48,973 nucleotides of DNA. Source: JALCSJ01 sp036788835. Lineage in GTDB: Bacteria > Bacillota > Negativicutes > Acidaminococcales > Acidaminococcaceae. The position numbers and the translations under genes are program-made. The DNA lies in the NCBI GenBank assembly GCA_036788835.1, contig DAIQMR010000018.1:1-48973 (forward strand). The letters are read 5' to 3'. The notes under the pieces were generated by a model. It saw nothing but the letters and a program-made list of their open reading frames with translations. It searched no databases and was not told the DNA's origin. Positions 42,769 to 48,973 of this stretch are shown here, one piece after another. Position 1 is the first letter of the stretch. Every line of letters starts with the position of its first letter.

Positions 42769-44319
42769 GTGAACGAAGACAAAAATGTAGTTGTATCTAG
42801 AAAAACAAAGGTGGACATCTTTCTTGATTGGATAGAAAGAACATGTAACAAACTACCGCCACCGGCATTATTGTTCTGCTACTTGTTTGTGATTGTTGCT
42901 ATTATCGGTTCAGCTTTTACTTTCATGGGGGTTTCACTTATCAACCCGGCTACAGGTAAGGCTGTGGTCTCTGCCAATCTTTTTAGCAAGGCCGGTGTAG
43001 AATGGTTTTTAAACAATATGGTTAAAAACTTTACCGGATTTGCTCCTTTGGGCCTAGTACTGACCATGACTCTGGCTATCGGTTTCTGTGAAGAATCCGG
43101 CATGCTGGTTACCATGCTAAAACGCAGTATGAGCAACGTAAATCCCGGCATGGTCCCCTATTTAATTGCTTTCTTAGGTACCATAGGTAATATTGCTTCC
43201 GATACCGCCATGATTGTCATTCCCCCTCTGGCTGCTCTTGTTTATATGGGCGTAGGCAAACATCCCATCGTTGGTATGATTGTAGCTTATGCCGGTGCCC
43301 AGGCTGGTTTCACCGCTAACCTTATGATTGCCGGTACTGACTCATTGCTCCAAGGCTTAACGAACGGTGCTATTGATGCTTTCATGGGCAAGCAAGGCGC
43401 TTTCGTTGTGGACGTTACTTGTAACTGGTATTTCATGATGGCATCTACTTTCCTTTGTGCTTTTGTTATCGGTTTGGTTTCCATCAAACTGATTGAACCT
43501 CGTTTCGGCAAATTCGTTCCCACTGATGAGCACGAAAAACTGGATGAAGTTACCCCTCTCGAAATAAAAGGGCTCCACGCCTCTGCTATTACCACCGCTC
43601 TTTTCGTGGTAATTCTGGTTGTGGGATTCTTCTCCGGGGTGTTATCTAAGAATGGTCAATTGGTCGGTTCCTTACTATTAAAAGGTTTAATTCCCATTTT
43701 GTTCTTACTCTTTAGTATCGCAGGTATCACTTTCGGTATCGTAACCAAAAAATTCTCCACGTTAAAAGATGTTAACAAAGCCATGGTAAAGCAAATGAGT
43801 GCCATGGGTGCCTATGTTATCTTCTGCTTCTTCTGCGGACAGTTCCAAGGCTTGTTCAGCTGGACAAAGCTTGGAACCATGCTGGCTATCAGCGGTGCCG
43901 ACTTTTTGAAGAGCATTGGCTTTACCGGTATTCCCATGTGCGTATCCTTTATTATTATCAGCGCCATGGTAAATATTATTGTATCTTCCGGTTCTGCTAA
44001 ATGGGCTATTTTCGCACCTATTTTCGTTCCTATGTTTATGCTCTTGGGTTATCACCCCGGTTTCACTCAATTGTTATATCGTTTAGGTGACTCTCCCGGA
44101 AACTGCTTCACTCCTATGAGTCCTTACATTTGGATGCTGCTCAGCGTAGCTCAGGCTAAATACGATAAAAATATTGCTATCGGCACTTTAATTTCCAACA
44201 TGATTCCCATTGCAGTTGTTTTGCAAATCGCCTGGATAATTTTCGCAATCCTTTGGATGCTATCCGGCATTCCTATTGGGCCTGGCGTGGGCGTTGCCCT
44301 TCCCGCAGGTGTACTGTAA
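42769..44319 (+). CDS. AbgT-family transporter
   Basis: 516 residues, about 12 hydrophobic helices, typical for the AbgT family, whose founder imports p-aminobenzoyl-glutamate; some members export sulfonamides. Conserved places include WIERTCNKLPPP at the N-terminus, FCEESGMLVTML, GTIGNIASDTAMIVIPPLAA, AGAQAGFTANLMIAGTD, and SSGSAKWAIFAPIFVPM with GDSPGNCFTPMSPY. GTG 42769 is preferred because GAGGAGG ends eight bases before it; ATG 42727 with AAGGAG would add 14 residues and cannot be excluded. Followed by two M20 peptidases, as in abg-type clusters, so substrate uptake and hydrolysis are likely coupled. Substrate not proven. Confidence 0.9.
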   Translation: MNEDKNVVVSRKTKVDIFLDWIERTCNKLPPPALLFCYLFVIVAIIGSAFTFMGVSLINPATGKAVVSANLFSKAGVEWFLNNMVKNFTGFAPLGLVLTMTLAIGFCEESGMLVTMLKRSMSNVNPGMVPYLIAFLGTIGNIASDTAMIVIPPLAALVYMGVGKHPIVGMIVAYAGAQAGFTANLMIAGTDSLLQGLTNGAIDAFMGKQGAFVVDVTCNWYFMMASTFLCAFVIGLVSIKLIEPRFGKFVPTDEHEKLDEVTPLEIKGLHASAITTALFVVILVVGFFSGVLSKNGQLVGSLLLKGLIPILFLLFSIAGITFGIVTKKFSTLKDVNKAMVKQMSAMGAYVIFCFFCGQFQGLFSWTKLGTMLAISGADFLKSIGFTGIPMCVSFIIISAMVNIIVSSGSAKWAIFAPIFVPMFMLLGYHPGFTQLLYRLGDSPGNCFTPMSPYIWMLLSVAQAKYDKNIAIGTLISNMIPIAVVLQIAWIIFAILWMLSGIPIGPGVGVALPAGVL

Positions 44320-44328
44320 AATAGAATA

Positions 44329-44358
44329 TGTGACAAACAGACAGGTTTCTTTGTCACA
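44329..44358 (+). repeat. Type B hairpin, diverged copy
   Basis: TGTGACAAA (44329-44337) pairs with TTTGTCACA (44350-44358). It matches the outer half of the 34433-34467 stem (TGTGACAAA/TTTGTCACA), is followed six bases later by a type A palindrome, and has no T tract. Confidence 0.6.
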
Positions 44359-44364
44359 CATGCA

Positions 44365-44383
44365 AAAAGTGACATTCACTTTT
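44365..44383 (+). repeat. Type A palindrome, second copy
   Basis: AAAAGTGA (44365-44372), three bases, TCACTTTT (44376-44383). It shares 18 of 19 bases with the core of the palindrome at 34401-34429. Confidence 0.65.
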
Positions 44384-44390
44384 CACTCAC

Positions 44391-44424
44391 AAAACGAGAC
44401 ATCTAACAGGTGTCTCGTTTTAAC
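44391..44424 (+). terminator. Terminator after the AbgT-family gene
   Basis: Stem AAAACGAGACATCT with AGGTGTCTCGTTTT (one T-G pair), 3-base loop. It lies 13 bases before the peptidase start codon at 44437, so it probably lowers rather than blocks expression of the downstream genes. Confidence 0.65.
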
Positions 44425-44436
44425 TAGGAGGAAACC

Positions 44437-45600
44437 ATGAATTATAAATTGAACGAAGAAATTTTAGCAGATACCGCCAATGAGTACACTGAACTCATTG
44501 CCCTTTTGAAGGCTCTCTGTGCTATTCCGGCGCCTCTTAATCAGGAATTAGCCAGAGCAGAATTCTGCAAAAAATGGTTAGAAGATAACGGTGCTAAAGG
44601 AGTTTATATTGATGACGTGTACAATGTCATTTATCCACTTGACTGCACCGCTGACAATAAAGTAAGAATTTTCTCTGCCCACACAGATACCGTTTTCCCA
44701 GACACAGAACCCATGCCTTTTACAGAAAAGGGCAATAAAATGTTCTGTCCCGGCATTGGTGATGACACGGCGAATCTTGCCTTGCTTATGATGGCAGCCA
44801 AATACATAACTAAACATGGTTATAAACCTGATGAGGGCTGTGTTTTCGTGTGCAACAGCGGCGAAGAAGGTTTTGGCAACCTGAAAGGTTCTAAAGCCTT
44901 TATGGAGGCGTATAAGAATCGTGTGAGCACAATGGTGTCCTTTGATGGTCCCTCTAGCCATTTGGTAAATTATGGCGTAGGTTCCACCCGCTACAAGGTT
45001 ACCATAAAAACTGAAGGTGGTCATTCTTATGTAAACTATGGCAATAAAAACGCCATCGCCTATATGTCTTCTTTCATTGACACACTTTATAAAATGCAAG
45101 TTCCTAAAGATGGTAAAACTACATACAATGTCGGTGGGATTTCCGGCGGTACTTCCGTTAACACTATCGCTCAGGAAGCATCCATTTTCTTTGAATATCG
45201 CTCTGACATTAGAGAAAATCTAGATAAAATGATGCATTTCTTTGATAACACAGTAGAAGCTTACCGCAGCATGGGTATTACCGTAGATGTTGAAATTCTT
45301 GGTATTCGTCCTTGTATGGGAGACATCGATACCGTCAAACAAAAAGCTTTGGAAGACAAAATTAGTGATATGGCAGAACTTTACTGCGGCATCCGGCCAG
45401 ACCCTCATCCCGGTTCCACCGACTGTAATATTCCCTTTTCCCAAGGAATTAACGCCTGTGCAATAGGCGGCTACATTGGTGACGGTGAACATACAAGAGA
45501 TGAATGGCTGGAACCGGAAAGCATGAAAAACGGTTATTCTTTTGTGCTGGCAGTAATCTTAGATGGGTTCAGAAAGAACAACCCTGAACTCTTTGCATGA
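44437..45600 (+). CDS. M20 family peptidase, PepT-like
   Basis: 387 residues, cytoplasmic zinc peptidase. Metal and catalytic residues: SAHTDTVF (His and catalytic Asp), GIGDDTANLAL (bridging Asp), NSGEEGFGN (catalytic Glu pair), and a final His-containing GDGEH. The dimerisation insert begins at GSTRYKVTIKTEGGHSYV. Closest in style to tripeptidase T-like M20B enzymes; it would cleave short peptides or aminoacyl conjugates brought in by the transporter. TAGGAGG precedes the ATG. Between the AbgT-family gene and a second M20 gene. Confidence 0.87.
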   Translation: MNYKLNEEILADTANEYTELIALLKALCAIPAPLNQELARAEFCKKWLEDNGAKGVYIDDVYNVIYPLDCTADNKVRIFSAHTDTVFPDTEPMPFTEKGNKMFCPGIGDDTANLALLMMAAKYITKHGYKPDEGCVFVCNSGEEGFGNLKGSKAFMEAYKNRVSTMVSFDGPSSHLVNYGVGSTRYKVTIKTEGGHSYVNYGNKNAIAYMSSFIDTLYKMQVPKDGKTTYNVGGISGGTSVNTIAQEASIFFEYRSDIRENLDKMMHFFDNTVEAYRSMGITVDVEILGIRPCMGDIDTVKQKALEDKISDMAELYCGIRPDPHPGSTDCNIPFSQGINACAIGGYIGDGEHTRDEWLEPESMKNGYSFVLAVILDGFRKNNPELFA

Positions 45601-45625
45601 TACAAAAGCTACAATCACTTTCGGA
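45601..45625 (+). repeat. Degenerate type A palindrome
   Basis: TACAAAAG, ACAAT and CACTTTCGG in sequence resemble the 34401-34429 element with several changes; the arms no longer pair perfectly. It lies between the two peptidase genes, directly after the stop of the first. Confidence 0.35.
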
Positions 45626-45660
45626 TCATGTCAGCAGGCTGCCCAAAAGGAGGGCACAAG

Positions 45661-47082
45661 ATGAAAATAGATAAGTATAAAGATATATTGACTAAACTTA
45701 GCTGCAATATTTGGGATTATGCCGAATTGAAATTCGCTGAATATAAATCCGCCGCTGCTCTTAGCGACTATCTGGAAAAACAAGGGTTCACCGTCAGGAG
45801 AAATCTTGCCGACATGGAAACCGCCTTTACCGGTACCTATGGTTCAGGTCATCCGGTAATTGGCCTTTTGGCAGAGTACGATGCCCTCTCCGGTCTGAGT
45901 CAGCAAGCTTTTGTGGCCAGGCCTATTCCCAGAGAAGCCTCCACTATCGGCCACGGCTGCGGTCATCACCTGCTAGGCACCGCAGCAGTAGGTGCCGCTT
46001 TAGCAGTACGTGACTACTTAAAAGAAAACAAACTTTCTGGTACCGTTGTCTTAATTGGTTGTCCGGCAGAAGAAGGCGGCAGCGGTAAGGCCTATCTGGC
46101 CAGAGCCGGGGAGTTTAATAATCTGGACGTTGCGCTTACTTGGCATCCTGCCGGTGGCTATGGTGTCACAACCGGCTCCTATCAAGCTAACTGTCAGGTG
46201 TATTTTCGTTTCAAGGGAGTTTCCTCTCACGCGGCAGCCACACCCCATCTGGGACGCAGTGCCCTGGACGGAGTGGAGCTCATGGACGTAGGTACCAACT
46301 ATATGCATGAACACATTGAGCCTACAGACAGAATTCACTATGCCATTACCGATACCGGTGGAATATCCCCCAATGTTGTGCAAAACCACGCTGAGGTTAT
46401 CTATCTTATTCGTTCCACGGACAATGAGAAAGTAAAAAAACTTTATGACCGTGTATGCAAAATAGCCAAGGGAGCAGCACTAATGACAGAAACAGATGTA
46501 GATATTATTTTTGACAAAGCCTGCTCTAACGTGCTTACCAACAATGTACTAGAGGAATTGCTGGACAAAACAATGCACAATATCCCCCTGCCCACCTATA
46601 CCGACGAAGAATTGAAATTTGCCAAAGAAATTCAGCCTACGCTTAACGATGCAGGAATTGCCAGTGACGCTACTTTGGCAACGTTGGATATTACCATGAA
46701 GAAAAAATATATAGCAAAATATAAAGAAAATCTCCTGCCCAACTTCATTGTGGAATACAAGCATTCAGATGCCTACATTCCAGGCTCCACTGACGTGGGC
46801 GATTGTAGTCATGTTGTACCCACAGCCCAATTTCTGGCCGCCTGCTACGTACCTGGCACGCCAGGCCATTCCTGGCAATTAGTGGCTCAAGGCAAAACAC
46901 CTTTCGCCCTAAAAGGCATGCTTTATGCAGCAGAAGTGCTGGCTGATGCTGCCTGTCGAATTATAGACGATCCAACCATTGCCGCTAAGGCCAAAGACGA
47001 ATATCAGGAAGCCACCGACAACAAGCCTTTCCTATCCCCTATTCCGCCTGAAGTCCTGCCCAATGGCAAAAAAAATAAATAA
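45661..47082 (+). CDS. M20D amidohydrolase, AbgB-like
   Basis: 473 residues. GLLAEYDALSGLSQQA, the GHGCGHHLLG metal-binding motif, CPAEEGGSGKAYL and the lid-domain VSSHAAATPHLGRSALDG follow the M20D pattern of AbgB, the p-aminobenzoyl-glutamate hydrolase B subunit. The E. coli enzyme is a heterodimer of AbgA and AbgB; here there is no AbgA, so the enzyme may be a homodimer or act on other N-acyl amino acids or dipeptides. ATG 45661 is preferred over 45628 because GGAGGG lies six bases upstream. Third gene of the transporter cluster. Confidence 0.88.
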   Translation: MKIDKYKDILTKLSCNIWDYAELKFAEYKSAAALSDYLEKQGFTVRRNLADMETAFTGTYGSGHPVIGLLAEYDALSGLSQQAFVARPIPREASTIGHGCGHHLLGTAAVGAALAVRDYLKENKLSGTVVLIGCPAEEGGSGKAYLARAGEFNNLDVALTWHPAGGYGVTTGSYQANCQVYFRFKGVSSHAAATPHLGRSALDGVELMDVGTNYMHEHIEPTDRIHYAITDTGGISPNVVQNHAEVIYLIRSTDNEKVKKLYDRVCKIAKGAALMTETDVDIIFDKACSNVLTNNVLEELLDKTMHNIPLPTYTDEELKFAKEIQPTLNDAGIASDATLATLDITMKKKYIAKYKENLLPNFIVEYKHSDAYIPGSTDVGDCSHVVPTAQFLAACYVPGTPGHSWQLVAQGKTPFALKGMLYAAEVLADAACRIIDDPTIAAKAKDEYQEATDNKPFLSPIPPEVLPNGKKNK

Positions 47083-47091
47083 AACGTACAA

Positions 47092-47130
47092 AAAAGTGCG
47101 GCAAAAGGATAGGCCTTTTGCCGCACTTTT
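47092..47130. terminator. Type B hairpin, shared terminator
   Basis: 17-bp perfect stem, AAAAGTGCGGCAAAAGG (47092-47108) with CCTTTTGCCGCACTTTT (47114-47130), 5-base loop and a T4 end of the 3' arm. It ends the transporter-peptidase operon and can also act on the convergent yraN transcript. Compared with 34433-34467, two stem pairs differ and both changes are compensated. Confidence 0.8.
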
Positions 47131-47244
47131 GCATAGGTTACTGTTACCGTTGCAAAAAGATCTTTTCTTTGTTCAATTTGCCTATACAATGTTCTTTTTG
47201 TCTAACATTTGGGAGGCACTTCATTTCGCAACTTTTGTGTCCGC

Positions 47245-47598
47245 TCAAAAGCAATGTTTCAAATGATTGATTGCAGTTTTACCATTCATGTGCAGAATTT
47301 CTATCACATCGAAATAGCATCCTTTGAAACGAAAATTGCAGGAACGTAAATAAGTAAATCCTGTGCTGTGAATCTTATTCTGTTTATCTTTGGTCACTGA
47401 GGCAGCAGGCCTGCCGTAGTTCAGATTGGCTCTGGTCTTGACTTCCACAAAAGTGATGGTGCTATCCCTGACAGCGATAATATCAATCTCCCCAAAGCGG
47501 CATCGATAATTTCGCTCCAAGATAGCATACCCTTGCTTTTGCAAATATTCTACAGCCAAATCCTCGCCCCATTTACCAAAGGAGCTGCGTCTGGTCAA
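47245..47598 (-). CDS. YraN/UPF0102 family nuclease-like protein
   Basis: 117 residues, usual length. Endonuclease-fold core: GEDLAVEYLQKQGYAILERN, FGEIDIIAV (acidic residues) and FVEVKTR (Glu-x-Lys). The family is predicted to belong to the restriction-endonuclease-like superfamily and often lies next to rnhB, as here; its role is unknown, with a link to recombination/Holliday-junction processing suggested. TTG start at 47598 with AAGGAG seven bases upstream. Fourteen bases after rnhB. Confidence 0.9.
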   Translation of the reverse strand: MTRRSSFGKWGEDLAVEYLQKQGYAILERNYRCRFGEIDIIAVRDSTITFVEVKTRANLNYGRPAASVTKDKQNKIHSTGFTYLRSCNFRFKGCYFDVIEILHMNGKTAINHLKHCF

Positions 47599-47612
47599 AG
47601 CTATTCTCCTTC

Positions 47613-48422
47613 CTATTTTATTTTCGTGAGGATATTTTCTTGCACGCCTTCTCCTAATGCATTGTGCTTATTCATACTCTTAATCGGCTCGTAGCTTCTT
47701 CTGTGCCACTTACAGGGCCCATATTGAGCAATGGCCTTCATATGGCTTTCGCTGCCGTAGCCTTTGTGTCCGGCGAAGCCATACTGAGGAAATTCTTTGT
47801 CCAGTTCCACCATGATTCTATCCCTGGTGACTTTAGCGATAATGGAGGCCGCAGCAATGGAGGCACTGAGACTGTCTCCGTGAATCAGGGACAAACATTT
47901 GGTCTTGGGCAAAGTAATGGGCATGGCATCAATTAAAATTCCGTCCGGACGATGAGATAAATTGCTCAGGCAGTTTATCATAGCTCTTTTTGTCGCCTCA
48001 TAGATATTCAATGCATCTATTTCTTGAGGACCCACCAGATTAACCGTGATACTCACTGCCTTATCACAAATCACCTCATAAAGCTCCTCCCGTTTTTTTG
48101 CCGACAGTTTTTTGGAATCATTAAGGCCGGAGATAAAAACGCCTCTGGGCAGGATTACGGCGGCCACAGACAACGGTCCTGCCAAAGGTCCTCTCCCTGC
48201 TTCATCGCAGCCGGCAATATATTGGCAGCCTGCTTCGTAGAAAAGTTCCTCATTAACTAGCATATGTGCAAAGCGGACCTTTTCCGCCTGTCCAGCAGCC
48301 AGTCGTTGCTCATAGGCTGCCAATAATTTTTGCACCCCGCTCCTGTCATCCTCTCTTAGTATAGCTAATTCTTCTGGCTTTGGCTCTGTTTCCAAAATTT
48401 TTTTTACTTCTTTTATGTTCAT
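47613..48422 (-). CDS. rnhB: Ribonuclease HII
   Basis: Cleaves RNA in RNA:DNA hybrids, including single ribonucleotides in DNA. 269 residues, longer than E. coli RnhB because of an N-terminal segment of about 70 residues (helical, also seen in other Bacillota). Catalytic acidic residues lie in CDEAGRGPLAG, GILIDAMPI and IHGDSLSASIAAASIIAKVTRD; NDSKKLS is also present. The ribosome site (AGAGG) is far from the ATG, about 14 bases, so the exact start is slightly uncertain. Confidence 0.95.
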   Translation of the reverse strand: MNIKEVKKILETEPKPEELAILREDDRSGVQKLLAAYEQRLAAGQAEKVRFAHMLVNEELFYEAGCQYIAGCDEAGRGPLAGPLSVAAVILPRGVFISGLNDSKKLSAKKREELYEVICDKAVSITVNLVGPQEIDALNIYEATKRAMINCLSNLSHRPDGILIDAMPITLPKTKCLSLIHGDSLSASIAAASIIAKVTRDRIMVELDKEFPQYGFAGHKGYGSESHMKAIAQYGPCKWHRRSYEPIKSMNKHNALGEGVQENILTKIK

Positions 48423-48493
48423 AATTTAGTATTTTCGCCTCTCTTGCCCCTAACTTGGTGGTATCTGTGCTATAAGCAAACCATCCACTACCT

Positions 48494-48522
48494 AGTATAA
48501 TGTGAAAAGAACTGTAACACAA
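48494..48522 (-). promoter_or_regulatory. Promoter of rnhB-yraN
   Basis: Minus strand TTGTGT (48517-48522), 17 bases, TATACT (48494-48499). It overlaps the terminator hairpin of the upstream GTPase gene. Confidence 0.5.
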
Positions 48523-48555
48523 TGAGTGAATTATCATCATGCTACAGTTCCTTTT
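48505..48555 (-). terminator. Terminator of the RbgA-type GTPase gene
   Basis: Long hairpin: GAACTGTAGCA with TGTTACAGTTC on the minus strand (48540-48550 with 48509-48519, one mismatch), followed by TTTTC. The loop is about 20 bases and holds a small inner ATGA/TCAT pair. Confidence 0.55.
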
Positions 48556-48585
48556 TATCTTCCTCCGGTGTCATATGTCTATGTA

Positions 48586-48973
48586 CTATTCGGCAGCCCC
48601 TTTGTAAGTAGGCTTATCCAAGGTAAAAGCACCTAGTTTACCGGTTTTAAAGTCTCTTAGCACCATATTCATAACTTTGTCAATATCAGCTTTGCCTCCG
48701 GCTTTCAAACAGCCTCTGGCCTGAGCAATTTTTTCATAAATGGTGTTAATGTCATCCTCTTTTTCAATGTCTGTTCCATACTTGCTATTTAAAACTTGAG
48801 GATATTCTTTTTGTAATTTCTCAATCAAAATTTCCACTACAATGCTTTTATCAAAAACATCTTCTTTAATTGCGCCGGTCAGGGCCAGAAACAAACCCAC
48901 TTCCTGATCCTCAAACTTAGGCCATAAAACACCCGGCGTATCCAAAAGCTCCAAGCCTTTGGCAATAGTAATC
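48586..48973 (-). CDS. rbgA: Ribosome biogenesis GTPase (RbgA/YlqF type), C-terminal part
   Basis: Partial: the frame runs off the window edge and 128 codons are visible. It begins within ITIAKGLELLDTPGVLWPKFED, which contains the G3 motif DTPG of this circularly permuted GTPase. The rest is the helical C-terminal domain that contacts the 50S subunit (LRDFKTGKLGAFTLD near the end). RbgA helps late 50S assembly. The neighbour rnhB follows rbgA in many Bacillota, supporting the call. Confidence 0.88.
   Translation of the reverse strand, partial: ITIAKGLELLDTPGVLWPKFEDQEVGLFLALTGAIKEDVFDKSIVVEILIEKLQKEYPQVLNSKYGTDIEKEDDINTIYEKIAQARGCLKAGGKADIDKVMNMVLRDFKTGKLGAFTLDKPTYKGAAE

Noticed and set aside
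47131..47266. Small plus-strand gene after the type B hairpin, suggested by GGGAGG near 47210
   Set aside because: Only a short frame beginning with ATT follows, with no usual start codon and no conserved features; it overlaps yraN.
48346..48540. 64-codon minus-strand frame upstream of rnhB
   Set aside because: It overlaps rnhB and the terminator/promoter region, has no ribosome site and no recognisable protein features.

Overview
The window looks like the core chromosome of a diderm Bacillota, class Negativicutes; an Acidaminococcaceae/Phascolarctobacterium-like genome is my best guess from gene content, not from a database match. Three things support this. The gene set is clostridial in style (AddAB, RbgA-type GTPase, FolE2, a lysine-rich H1-like protein). 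An outer-membrane autotransporter barrel and type IV pilus genes require an outer membrane. Hfq, HtpX and a YibQ-type deacetylase sit in one gene chain. There is no prophage, transposon or CRISPR array. Almost every gene is ordinary and intact; the unusual material is in the intergenic regions and in the folate operon.

Layout. 1-2661: start of a divergent gene cut by the edge, then an ABC importer (permease, ATPase, lipoprotein) of the nitrate/sulfonate/taurine type. 2710-4878: hybrid histidine kinase. 5125-5472: tmRNA (minus). 5561-16415 (minus): a long DNA repair/RNA modification chain, transcribed miaB-mutS-mutL-methyltransferase-miaA-hfq-xerD-yibQ-htpX, with a good promoter inside the 3' end of the next gene. 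16477-19668: a second hybrid kinase, related to the first, with an extracytoplasmic binding-protein-like sensor. 19698-20921: family 2 glycosyltransferase. 20938-24947 (minus): tightly packed folate block (trmL, PTPS-III-like, folE2, folP, folK) followed by an integral membrane protein. 24974-27186: glucosaminidase and a Na+/solute symporter, divergent from an MBL-fold hydrolase (27317-27985). 28017-34353: addB-addA recombination nuclease. 34478-35287: ferredoxin-nitroreductase fusion. 35369-35443: tRNA-Asn. 35707-36012: H1-like protein. 36065-39181: pilO, pilN, pilM, pilD. 39284-40810: comM. 41138-42328: autotransporter barrel protein. 42329-42768: regulatory region with a candidate small RNA or attenuator. 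42769-47082: AbgT-family transporter and two M20 peptidases. 47245-48973: yraN, rnhB and the C-terminal part of an RbgA-type GTPase.

How the genes fit together. The folate block encodes GTP to dihydropteroate without folB; the PTPS homologue has the Cys-Glu active-site pair described for PTPS-III enzymes that bypass FolB. The AbgT/M20 cluster could import and cleave p-aminobenzoyl-glutamate-like or peptide substrates, possibly feeding pABA to FolP (inference). Pilus assembly genes lie beside comM, suggesting natural transformation, although pilP/pilQ and motors are not here.

Most interesting signals: (1) the folB-less folate operon; (2) a dispersed family of perfect hairpins at 34401-34467, 44329-44383 and 47092-47130, with two compensatory base-pair changes between copies; (3) an orphan promoter plus U-tailed terminator on the minus strand at 42463-42573, a candidate small RNA or a leader attenuator of the autotransporter gene; (4) tandem degenerate copies of the 3' end of comM.
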